NCBI GenBank assembly: GCA_001275005.1
Contig: JWZX01002862.1
Coordinates: 1 to 31,228, forward strand
Direction: 5' to 3'
Source of the DNA: Chrysochromulina tobinii
Taxonomy: Eukaryota > Haptophyta > Prymnesiales > Chrysochromulinaceae
DNA: 31,228 nucleotides
The notes beneath the pieces are model-generated. The model worked only from the letters and a program-made list of their open reading frames with translations. It had not been told where the DNA came from and did no database searches. A program made the position numbers and the translations under genes. Of this stretch, positions 17,865 to 26,010 are shown one piece after another. Numbering within the stretch: the first letter of the stretch is position 1; the number at the start of each line of letters is the position of its first letter.

Positions 17865-18560
17865 ATGTCGGCGGCCGTCGTCGACGAGCTCTGCTGCTTT
17901 TTGTCCTGCGCAGTACATCTCGTGCTCTGGGCACGCCGCGTGTACCCACGCGAGGCCTTCGAGCGCCGCCGCCATCTCGACGTAACCGTCTTCCGCTCAC
18001 GGCACGTTGAGCTGAACGAGTACATCGCGCTGATCGTGCAGGGCGCTCGGCAGCTCATTGAGCGTGGTGAGGCGGATCGGCTCGTCATCGCAGTCCGTTC
18101 AGGGCGTGTCGTATTCGAACGCTTTCGCTTCGACGTGCGGTACGACGGCCGCGCAGTCGATCTCGACGCGCTGCGCGAGCAGCTGCGCGGCTTCCTGCTC
18201 AAGCTGCTAACATGCGATGCGCAGCTGGGTCCACTGCCATACGACGCCGAACTCGATTTCACTGCAGAGCTCCACACAGATGCAACGCATGCGCCACTGC
18301 CGCTGCCCGAACCGTACGCGGCAGCGTCCCGTTCAAACGCACCCTTGCTGGCCTCCGCGAGTGACGCTGCGTGCGCTCATGTCGCCCTGTGCCTCAGGCT
18401 GCTGCACGACTGGGCCGAAGCCAGCGTGCCCCAAGAGCTGGGATCGATGCCCGTGGGCACCGAACCGGTAGTCGTGCCATTCAAGTCGCTCGATGTTGAC
18501 GGCCTGACCATCGGCTTGTCCTGCATCGCGGCTCGGATGACGAGCGCCAGCGGAAGATAG
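17865..18560 (+). CDS. REV7: REV7/MAD2L2 HORMA-domain protein
   Basis: 231 aa from ATG 17865. Near-complete HORMA domain of the MAD2B type: VVDELCCFLSCAVHLVLW, then RRVYPREAFERRRHLDVTV, HVELNEYIALIVQGARQLIE, RLVIAVRSGRVVFERFRFDV, LREQLRGFLLKLLTCDAQLGPLP, and the LHT strand. Human REV7 has the same order (about 211 aa). REV7 bridges REV1 and REV3 in DNA polymerase zeta for translesion synthesis and, in animals, serves shieldin and mitotic-checkpoint control. The protein begins right at the first helix, so a few N-terminal residues of the family are missing. A 5-codon upstream ORF (ATG 17842) precedes it and may restrain translation, or a short upstream exon may exist. The C-terminal safety-belt region is longer than in human and contains an Ala/Ser/Pro insert at about 145-165. 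Confidence 0.88.
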   Translation: MSAAVVDELCCFLSCAVHLVLWARRVYPREAFERRRHLDVTVFRSRHVELNEYIALIVQGARQLIERGEADRLVIAVRSGRVVFERFRFDVRYDGRAVDLDALREQLRGFLLKLLTCDAQLGPLPYDAELDFTAELHTDATHAPLPLPEPYAAASRSNAPLLASASDAACAHVALCLRLLHDWAEASVPQELGSMPVGTEPVVVPFKSLDVDGLTIGLSCIAARMTSASGR

Positions 18561-19055
18561 GCTGTGGGCACGGGTCCCGGCGGACCCCGCGTCCGGGCTA
18601 CTCTGAGGTACCCTGGGGACCCTCGCCTTGGTCTCGCCTCTCGGGCCCGCACCCCCGAGCCCGTCATCGTGGCGTCGACTTGCGTCGACACCGCACGAAA
18701 TCATAATGCATTAATAACCTTCAAGGTTACTGGTTAGGTAAGAATCTCACATCTGAATAATCACGAGATTTAAAAGTGGGGCGGGGCGGTTCCGCGCCGC
18801 ACGCCGGCCCGAGCCAGGCGCGCGCGGGGGAGGGGGGGGGGGCTACGTGGTCGGTCGATATGGCGAAACACGACCGACGACGACCGACAGGGATCTAACG
18901 TTATAACGTTAAACGAGGTGACGACGACGCGGGTCCGCGCGTGGCGCGCCCACCGCCCAGCCTCGACGGCCTGACGACGGCCTGTGGACCAGGCCGGCCG
19001 CGCGGCGCCGGCCTCTTGGCAGCCTCTGCCTCAGTCTTGGCTGCTACAGTCTTGG
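18561..19055. other. Convergent intergenic region with a 16-bp palindrome
   Basis: It lies between the 3' ends of REV7 (plus) and the HAD-like gene (minus). It contains a perfect 16-bp palindrome, TAACGTTATAACGTTA, at 18896-18911, a short AT-rich patch at about 18698-18775, and a run of 11 G at 18832-18842. No gene is seen. Confidence 0.7.
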
Positions 19056-21188
19056 CTAACGCTTCTCTTTGTTGCGTTTCTTGCGTCGACGCTTCTCACG
19101 GCCGCAGTCGACCCACGGGATCTTTGGCGCCGACGGGATACACGGTGGAGTGGGCGCGTCCTCGGTGGCCCACCGCTCAAAGGGTGCCACCGACAGGTCG
19201 CAGCATTCGCTCGGCGAGGGAGGCCGCAAGACCTCGAAGGCCGCGGTGCCGGTCCCCGCACCGGCGCCGCGGGAGATCGGCCGGCCAAGCGGCGACAGGC
19301 GGACGGGGCTCCCTACGGCGTGCCCCGTCGACGAAGCAGAGGGTGCAGCAGTCGCACATGTCGCGCCTGGCAACTCTTTTGAACTCTCTCGAGCTCTGGT
19401 GCCCGGGTGTTCGAAGATCTCTTTCGAACTCTTTCGAACTCTGTTGCCCGGGTGTTCGAAGAGTTCGGGAGCGTGCAGGCCCGGGCGCGGCGGCGTCTGC
19501 GGTGCAGCACCGCTCCCGCGCGAGCCGGCGACCGACCGAAGAGAATGGATGCCCGCACCGGCGGCGCGGAGGCGCGCAACGCAGAGCACGAGGAGGCGTG
19601 CGTTGGGCGCCGTGCTGAGCGCACTGGAAGCGAGTGCCTGTGCCGTGCTGCGCCTCGCGTCCTTCTCGTCCTCGACCTCGTCTGCATCCTCGTGGATGGC
19701 GTCGTCGTACTCATCCGCATCCGCACCCGCGTGCTCGTCCCCCTCACTGTCGCTCAAGCTGGTGGACGACGAGGCGGTCGACGGTTTGCCGCCGCCGCAG
19801 CTTCCTGTCACCACGCCCTCGGCCGCGCCACAGTCAGCCCCCTCCGCGTCGCACTCCTCGCCGCCGGTGGCCATGTCACCATCGCTGTTGGCCAGCCCGA
19901 AGCCCATCCGGCCGGAGAGGGGTTGCAACCCCGCCCGCGCCGGCTGCATGCTGGGCGCGAGGCCCACACGCGCGAGCTCTGCCGCCGGCACCACCAGCCT
20001 CGCGAGCCCTGCCAAGTCAGGCAGAGGAGCGCCTGCCTCTGGGACCACGAGCGACGCCGGGTGGAGGCCGGGGTGCAGGCCGCTGGCCCAGCCGCCCGCG
20101 CCGATGGCCGCGGCGGGATCGCGGGTGGCGTGTGCAGCAACCCAATCATGCGGCGCGACTCGATGCACCTGGAACAGTAGCTCAGCTATGAGAGCCATGC
20201 CGATGGTTGCGTTCTCTGGCTGCAGCCGGCTGTGCGGCACCAGCAAGGTGGTTACGCCGGGCAACAGCAGGCGCACATGCGGCCGCGGGCTCGCGGCGCT
20301 GACCAGCACCTCGATCCCGCTTTTGCGTCTGCCTCCGCGAGAGGACAAGGACAAAGACGAAGAGGCGGCGGCGGCGGCGGCGGCGGTGGCCTCGTATGCA
20401 CGAGCCGTGTCGTGCCGCGCCGTGCCGTGCCGTGCCGCGCCGCCGAGCCACGCGGGCATTTGCATCGGGCGCGGCAGCCTCGCCTCGATCTCCGCGTCCT
20501 CGAGCTCGAGCGAGATTACTGCGAGCATTCGCCTGCCCATCGAGGCCACCGTCATGCCTATCTCCTCGCGCAGCAGCCGCATCGCCTCAACGTCGAGCAC
20601 GGGCGTGGCGTGCGCGCGCCCGCTCGAGGGCGGCAGGGCGTACGCGTAGTCGAAGCCCAGACCCTTGTCGTACAGTGCGCGCACCAGCTCGATCGCCTCA
20701 GGCACCGGCGAGCGGCACAGCACACAGAGCAGGAAGCGTTCACGCAGTCGCGCGGCTGCCGCCAGGAGGCCAGGGCGTGCGCTCGTCATGAGCTCTGTGC
20801 CCCACAATGACTCACGGTACCGCTCCGCGAGCACGTCCATGTCAAAGACGACCACCTGCGGCTCCCGGCCGCGCGTGGCCTGTGACGGCATCCGTCCAGG
20901 CCAGCTGCGCAGTGTGATGGGAACAATGCTGCTCGGCCCAGCGTCCGCGGCCTTGGGCTGTCGCGTTGCGAGCCGCGATGCAACCTTACGCTCGAGCTTT
21001 CCTTGTGCCTTGTTCTGGTGCCGCGAGAGCCAAGCAGCGGCTGCATTGGTCATGTGTTCTCCATTCGGCGTTCTGCTCAATAGCTTCTTGTTGCGCCGGC
21101 GCGTGCCGGGGCTGGAGAGCGCCTCGCCGAACACGCCGTTCCACTCTGCGCTCGCCGTTTCTTTATTCTTTTGCAGTGTGGTGTACAT
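19056..21188 (-). CDS. Large orphan protein with degenerate HAD-phosphatase-like domain and basic nuclear tail
   Basis: 710 aa from ATG 21188; the opposite strand is also open for 526 codons, but only this frame shows a domain. Residues about 110-240 resemble a HAD/FCP1-type fold: VVVFDMDVLAERY at about 112-124 supplies the two-Asp nucleophile motif (Asp116, Asp118). RFLLCVLCRSPVPEA at about 151-165 sits where motif II belongs. The lysine and acidic motif III/IV positions are not convincing, so activity is uncertain. Residues about 255-300 and 400-700 are low complexity. They include an acidic Asp/Glu block at about 505-545 and two 15-aa repeats (FEHPG...KSSKEI and FEHPG...ESSKEL). The C-terminus is REKRRRKKRNKEKR, a likely nuclear/nucleolar signal. 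Family not recognised. Confidence 0.6.
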   Translation of the reverse strand: MYTTLQKNKETASAEWNGVFGEALSSPGTRRRNKKLLSRTPNGEHMTNAAAAWLSRHQNKAQGKLERKVASRLATRQPKAADAGPSSIVPITLRSWPGRMPSQATRGREPQVVVFDMDVLAERYRESLWGTELMTSARPGLLAAAARLRERFLLCVLCRSPVPEAIELVRALYDKGLGFDYAYALPPSSGRAHATPVLDVEAMRLLREEIGMTVASMGRRMLAVISLELEDAEIEARLPRPMQMPAWLGGAARHGTARHDTARAYEATAAAAAAASSSLSLSSRGGRRKSGIEVLVSAASPRPHVRLLLPGVTTLLVPHSRLQPENATIGMALIAELLFQVHRVAPHDWVAAHATRDPAAAIGAGGWASGLHPGLHPASLVVPEAGAPLPDLAGLARLVVPAAELARVGLAPSMQPARAGLQPLSGRMGFGLANSDGDMATGGEECDAEGADCGAAEGVVTGSCGGGKPSTASSSTSLSDSEGDEHAGADADEYDDAIHEDADEVEDEKDARRSTAQALASSALSTAPNARLLVLCVARLRAAGAGIHSLRSVAGSRGSGAAPQTPPRPGLHAPELFEHPGNRVRKSSKEIFEHPGTRARESSKELPGATCATAAPSASSTGHAVGSPVRLSPLGRPISRGAGAGTGTAAFEVLRPPSPSECCDLSVAPFERWATEDAPTPPCIPSAPKIPWVDCGREKRRRKKRNKEKR
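19371..19460 (-). repeat. 45-bp in-frame tandem duplication in the HAD-like gene
   Basis: Imperfect copies at 19371-19415 and 19416-19460, both ending GCCCGGGTGTTCGAA on the plus strand. The 45-bp period encodes the doubled 15-residue FEHPG unit. Confidence 0.85.
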
Positions 21189-22130
21189 TGCACGTGATTG
21201 GAAGGACCCGCAGTGGCTGGAGAGAGACAGTTCACATAGACTACGAAGGAGCCGTTCGATTTCGGAATAGTGTGAACGTGAACCTTGGCTGTGAACATTA
21301 CATGTATAACCATGGCGTTGCGTAGCTTAAGAGCGTTAAGAGCTCCCTCCCCTCATCAACCCCTCACATTGAGGCTACACCTTTATGGTGGGCCTTCAGG
21401 CTTCACGGTTTACACCTTGGGTTTACATGCTAAGCGTAGTGTACCGCTCCCTTGGAGCTTGGTACCGCTAACCGGACTTAAACCGCCTAACCGGACCTTT
21501 TTGGACCTTTCGAGTCTCGGCTTGGCCTCCGGAGGCCTCGTGCCCCGACTCAACGACTTTCCGTTACTCCGTTAGCCCGGTCTGCGCGGACGCGAGGCCG
21601 GACGGTCGCGCGGTGGGACCCGGAAGCCGGATGAGCGCATGAGCCGAGCATTAAGCCGAGCAGCCGACGGCGACCGGCTGCCGCGGAGCGGTCGTCGGAG
21701 CGGAGCGGCTTTATCCTTCGATTTATCCTTTAAGACAATGCTTTAAGCATTGGCTTTCAATGGGTAGGCACCACTAGTCGCGGACCGACGGGGGGGGCGC
21801 GTTCCCGTGGCATGAAATTGATTTTTGATTACGATCAACTACATGTACGGAACTAGGCAGCAGCAAGGCAGTCAAATAATCCACACAATCTAAGGGTACC
21901 AATCGACAGATCTCGGAACGTAGGCCCCAGATCCGCAATAATCCGCTCAGGATTATCAAAAGGAAGCCCGCAAACAGCCCTTCCAATTTGGTTCACAGCA
22001 AACTGGAGCCACTGGCCTGTGGGTCTCGGCGGCGGGTGCCTAGGTGCGCGTGTGGTTGTGTGCGATTGTGTGTGATCTCGTGCGTCGGTGGGTGTGCTCT
22101 CCCTTCGAATGCACAACCTTTGGGAGCTCA
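21189..22130. other. Gene-poor region
   Basis: About 0.9 kb upstream of the HAD-like gene (its promoter must be here). Open frames lack domains. Several short repeated words occur (for example TAACCGGAC near 21468-21506). Nothing else is supported. Confidence 0.5.
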
Positions 22131-23215
22131 AGGTGAGGAGATCCACCCTAGATCTATACCCGACCCTCAGCGTGACAGATCCACGCGAGGCTCGCAAGGT
22201 CAGCTTCCTTGCTTGACCAAGCATTGTTGTCGCCGTCTTGTGGACTTAAGTTCACTGTCGACGACGCAATGCATGTGCGGATCGATCAGGCAGCTTCCTG
22301 TGGCTGCTGCTACACGCGTAGATGCGTCTAGCACGAGCGCTGCGTCTGTGCATCGCTGCTCAGCGTCTCAGATCCACCCGAGGCTCTCGCAAGGTCAGCT
22401 TCCTCGCAACACCGAGCATGAGCACTTGAGCACGGTTGATGCAACCCATCTGCAAGGTTGACTACGCAATGCAAGTGCAGATCGATGAGGCAGCTTCATG
22501 CGGCTTCTGCTATACATGCGATCATGCGTAGATCGCGTCTAGCATGAGACCATGAGTGCTGCGTCTGTGTATATAGCTGCTTCGAATAGCTGCTCAGCGT
22601 CACAGATCCACCCGAGGCTCTCGCAAGGTCAGCTTCCTCGCAACACCGAACATGAGCACGGTTGATGCGACCCATCTGCAAGGTCGACGACACAGTGCAA
22701 GTTCAGATCGATGAGGCAGCTTTTCTTGCGGCTGCTGCTACACGTGTAGATGCGTCTAGCACAAGTGCTGCGTCTGTACATCGCTGCTCAGCGTCTCAGA
22801 TCCACCCGAGGCTCGCAAGGTCAGCTTACACCGAGCATGAGCACGGTTGATGCGACCCATCTGCCACGCCATCTGCAAAGTCGACGACGCAATGCAAGTG
22901 CACATCGATAAGGCAGCTTCTTGCGGCCGCTGCTATACACGCGTAGATGCGTCTAGCACGAGCGCTGCGTCTGTGTGTAGCTACTCAGCGTCACAGATCC
23001 ACCCGAGGCTAGCAAGGTCAGCTTCCTCGCAAGACCAAGCATGAGAATTCGCCACCTCTTGGATTCAAAAGTGCACACCGTCGATGCAATGCAAGTGTAT
23101 ACAAGTGTACAGAGCTCTGAGAGAGGTCGGCGCTGGCACAGGAGGTGCACTGATCCCTCTTCTCCCTTAGCAAGCCTCAAGTGCGTCCCCTAGCTCCACC
23201 ATTCCTTTCCTGTGC
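22131..23215. repeat. Satellite-like tandem array of ~195-bp units
   Basis: A recurring segment (GAGGCT-CGCAAGGTCAGCTT) occurs at 22187, 22380, 22614, 22808 and 23005. Spacings are 193, 234, 194 and 197 bp. Each unit also holds CGACGCAATGCAAGTGCA-like, GAT-GAGGCAGCTT-like, TACACGCGTAGATGCGTCTAGCA and CTGCTCAGCGT-CAGATCCACCCGAGG blocks. The copies are diverged by substitutions and small indels; the 234-bp unit carries an extra internal segment. Short open frames repeating VDASSTSAASV are by-products of the repeat, not genes. Confidence 0.85.
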
Positions 23216-23239
23216 ATCACTACTAGTGCATCACGCAGA

Positions 23240-23520
23240 TCGCAGGCCGCATCGACTGTGCTCATGCTCGGTCTTGCGAGGCTCCAGTTGAACTTGCGAG
23301 CCTCACGTGGATCTCATACGCTGAGCAGCTATACACAGACGTTGCGTTCATGCTAGATGCATCTACGCGTGTAGCAGCGGCCTAGCAGCGGCCGCAGGAA
23401 GCTGCCTCACATCGATATGCACTTGCATTGCGTCGTCGACGGTGCACTTGAGTCCACAAGGTGGCGACAACCATACTCATGCTTGGTCTTGCGAGGAAGT
23501 CGACCTTGCTCGACGACGCC
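23240..23520. repeat. Inverted copy of the ~195-bp satellite unit
   Basis: From about 23250 the array blocks reappear in reverse complement and reversed order: GCTCGGTCTTGCGAGGCT, GTGGATCTCATACGCTGAGCAG, GATGCATCTACGCGTGTAGCAGC, GGAAGCTGCCTCACATCGAT and GCACTTGCATTGCGTCGTCGA. The last piece (CATGCTTGGTCTTGCGAGGAAG at about 23477) begins a second, more decayed inverted copy. Confidence 0.8.
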
Positions 23521-23817
23521 GCGCGCGATGCATGTGCACATCAAGGACGCCGCGTCCTGCGCTCACTACCCCACGCCATGATGTGACCGCTGCGTTGAGT
23601 GGCCTTGCTGCAAAGAAGCATGAGCAAGGTTTTGGTGCGACCTTTGCATGCTCGACGATGCGACGGCGCACATCGAGGACGCCGCTTCGGGCGGCTAAAT
23701 CGCTACACTACCGCTGCACTACCGCTGCACGCCTAGATGTGTATAGCACGACACACCGCTGCCCAGTTTTGTTTTACAGAAGCAAAGTCTCTGCCGCCGT
23801 CGCGAGAAGATAGGAAA

Positions 23818-23853
23818 GGGCCGAGAAAGGGGCCGAGAAAGGGGCCGAGAAAG
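23818..23853. repeat. 12-bp perfect triplication
   Basis: GGGCCGAGAAAG is repeated three times without change at 23818-23829, 23830-23841 and 23842-23853. It lies in non-coding DNA. Confidence 0.95.
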
Positions 23854-24093
23854 GACGTAGAAGGACGTTCCGACGCGAATGCAGCCACCCGGTGACCGTG
23901 TTGGCGGACAAATATAAATAAAACACACATAACAATAGCGAGACCGTTTGTCTTGTAAGCGCGCTGTGCGGTGGGCGGTATTGTATGTACAGTAGTCGAC
24001 GACATTTGGTCAGACGAATTCGACAGACGAATAGCGAATAGTGTAGTCTGCGTGGGCACAATGGTCTGGTTATGGCCAGGCATCCTTTCAGTG

Positions 24094-24182
24094 TAAACTG
24101 CTGTTATTTGCAGTAAACTGCTGTTATTTGGGCACAGGCCCAAATTTTCTGGATACTTGAATACCCCTTCCAGTATCCAGAA
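24094..24182. repeat. Direct repeat followed by an 11-bp perfect hairpin
   Basis: TAAACTGCTGTTATTTG occurs at 24094-24110 and 24114-24130 (20-bp period). Seventeen bases later, TTCTGGATACT (24147-24157) pairs perfectly with AGTATCCAGAA (24172-24182) across a 14-base loop. This might be a remnant of a small inverted-repeat element or an RNA hairpin. No transposase lies nearby. Confidence 0.8.
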
Positions 24183-24333
24183 CGCGCCGGCGCGCCCCCC
24201 CGCCCCCCGGTCGGTCCTCGACAAGTTGGGTGCCTACCCCATTGCGTGGCTTTACGAGAGCGGCTCGTCAGGAGAAAGTCTGAGGAGGCGCAGAGGTCGT
24301 GACTAACTTCCTTTAATTGAGTGTAATGTGTAA

Positions 24334-24766
24334 TTACGGCTGAGGGCTGACCATGCGGCTGACGTGCATCGCATCCAAGCCGAGCGAGAGTGGCCCGAGC
24401 AAAGGCTGCAGCTTAGCAGCCAGGGCAGCGACCGCTGCCTCGAATTCGCCAACCTCGGACGCATGCCACACCACCCGAGCTCTCAGCACGAGCGGCGGGC
24501 GCACCAGGACGACCACGCAGCGCCTAGTGGCCGCGTGAGGAGCCCCTCTCGTCGGACTCCCAACTTCGGGCGCCGTTTCGGGCGCCCCACTCGTCGGACT
24601 CCCAACTTCGGGCGCCGTTTCGGGCGCGCTCCACCATGCTTGGGCTACCGAGAGCGACCGGTGGCGCAACGCCGCCTGCAGCTCGTCGAGCAGGCGGCGC
24701 CCTTGGCGGCTGCTCATTCCGTCGAGGCAGACGCCAGCGCGGCCCTCGCCACTGCTGTGGCCGCCG

Positions 24767-24800
<34 letters not shown>

Positions 24801-25839
24801 AGACGGCTGTGCCATCGCTGTCGCTCTCGCCAGGTGTGGAGGAGGCCACCTCTTGCCAGAAGAGTGGTGGCGGCGCTGGAAGGACTGGCGAAGCCCGCGG
24901 GTGCGGCGCGGGCCGCCTTGCCGTTCCTTTGAGTGTGGTGCGTGAACGCCAGCAGCCGACGCAGCTGCCTCGCCGCTCATGACGGCGCTCAAGAGGTGGC
25001 GAGCTCACACCCGTTGGCTCCACCCCCAGCAGGCGCGCCAGCAGCGCGTCCGTCCTCTCGTTCCATGCGGTAGTCAAAGCGTCCGCGTGGGTGCCGCAGT
25101 CGCCGCCAACAGCAGCAGCCCAAGGTGCGAGGGCGTCGCATGCGGCCGCCGAGCAGAGCGCCGCGAGGCCCACGAGCTGCAGCGCACCGCTCATCGAAGC
25201 GCGGTTCGAGCCAGGACAACAAGTGGTAGCCCCCACCATCTGCGTGAACGACCACTCCGACAGTGCGCCGAGTGCCGCGCCGAGCGCTGCTGCTACCGCT
25301 TGGCGCTTGAAGGCACCCTTGGCCGACGGCTCTTGAGGACGAAGTGCAGTTTCGGCAACACCTGCGGCGGCAGCGTCCGCACGAGTCGCGACCGCCCTGT
25401 CAATGTGCCGCAGGAAGGTCGACGTCAGAAATGCACCACCAGCCTCGCCGACGGCGGCGTCGACAAACATAATGAGCAGTGCGTGGCGAGCGGCGTCCTC
25501 GCAAAAGTGTACGAGGACGTCACCGATAGCGTACAGACGCAATCCCGTAGCCGCCGGGCTGCTGAAGTCAGCAGCCAGCACATTGGCACCATTGAGGTAC
25601 AGCACGTACAGCATCGCGCCGAGGCGCAAGTCATCACGAGCTGCGATGCCGCGAGAAGAGAGACATGCGCAAGTGAGTGAGGTCGTGCGGCACGGAGGGC
25701 GAGATGGCGAGCACGCACCTAGCTCACACGTGGTGAGGCCAAAGGCCGGCGACAGGCGCGTGCAGTGTATCTGCTGGCCCGTGCGCGCGTGCAGTATGAT
25801 GAGGCCGTGGAAGCTTGGTCGACCATGATCGGCAAGCAT
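24334..25839 (-). CDS. Orphan protein with longin-like N-terminus, two exons
   Basis: Join (minus) 25839-25719 and 25640-24334; about 475 aa. I start at the ATG at 25839; the frame extends upstream only to a GTG. A 78-bp intron, open in frame, would otherwise insert 26 unlikely residues. Splicing joins GLTTCEL to RDDLRLGAMLYVL through an Ala codon. Residues about 12-125 look like a longin-type domain: LIILHARTGQQIHCTRL, then LGAMLYVLYLNGANVLAADF, LRLYAIGDVLVHFCED and HALLIMFVDAAVGE. This is the strand/helix order seen in trafficking and planar-polarity proteins of the Fuzzy/Inturned/MON1-CCZ1 kind, but the match is by pattern only. Residues about 165-240 are Ala/Leu-rich. The middle has a poly-Ser run and a doubled 14-aa repeat, and the C-terminus (about 415-475) is an ordered strand-helix unit. 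A second intron in the middle is possible. Confidence 0.6.
24548..24628 (-). repeat. 42-bp in-frame tandem duplication
   Basis: The 42-bp unit at 24548-24589 is repeated at 24590-24628 almost without change. It encodes GSPTSGAPETAPEV twice in the longin-like orphan. Confidence 0.9.
24770..24799 (-). repeat. (CTG)10 trinucleotide run coding poly-Ser
   Basis: Ten uninterrupted CTG triplets on the plus strand. On the coding (minus) strand they read as CAG/AGC-type triplets in the serine frame and give a run of about 12 Ser in the orphan protein. Length variation between strains is likely. Confidence 0.9.
25641..25718 (-). other. Intron of the longin-like gene (78 bp)
   Basis: On the minus strand the donor is CTAG|GTGCGT (25718) and the acceptor is GCATCGCAG (ending 25641), phase 1. 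The length is a multiple of three with no in-frame stop, so a naive ORF reads straight through it. Confidence 0.75.
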
Positions 25840-26010
25840 GGAAGGAGAGCCAACGGCGTGCGGCCGGGGCCCAGGCCACACTCACTCACACGCCCGAACC
25901 TCGGAAGTCAGAAGGTCTCTGAGCGAGGCGTTTCTGTCCGTAAAAGACCCTTCAGCTGTGCCGTGAACAGACCCGCGAGCCCCTCGCCCAAGTCGACATG
26001 ATTGCCGAGG
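25840..26010. promoter_or_regulatory. Compact divergent promoter region
   Basis: Only 171 bp separate the start codons of the longin-like gene (minus, 25839) and the ARM-repeat gene (plus, 26011). Both promoters and 5' UTRs must overlap here, which implies a bidirectional promoter. No core motif is identified. Confidence 0.55.

Noticed and set aside
18827-18842. G-rich run as a possible G-quadruplex
   Set aside because: A single homopolymer run in GC-rich DNA gives no evidence of function.
19069-20649. 526-residue open frame on the plus strand opposite the HAD-like gene
   Set aside because: Ser/Ala/Arg/Pro-biased shadow without any domain. The minus frame carries the HAD motif and a basic tail.
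22662-23044. Short ATG frames repeating VDASSTSAASV
   Set aside because: They are generated by the satellite unit, with no independent evidence of translation.
24147-24182. Hairpin as a bacterial rho-independent terminator
   Set aside because: The region is eukaryotic, and no T-run follows the stem.
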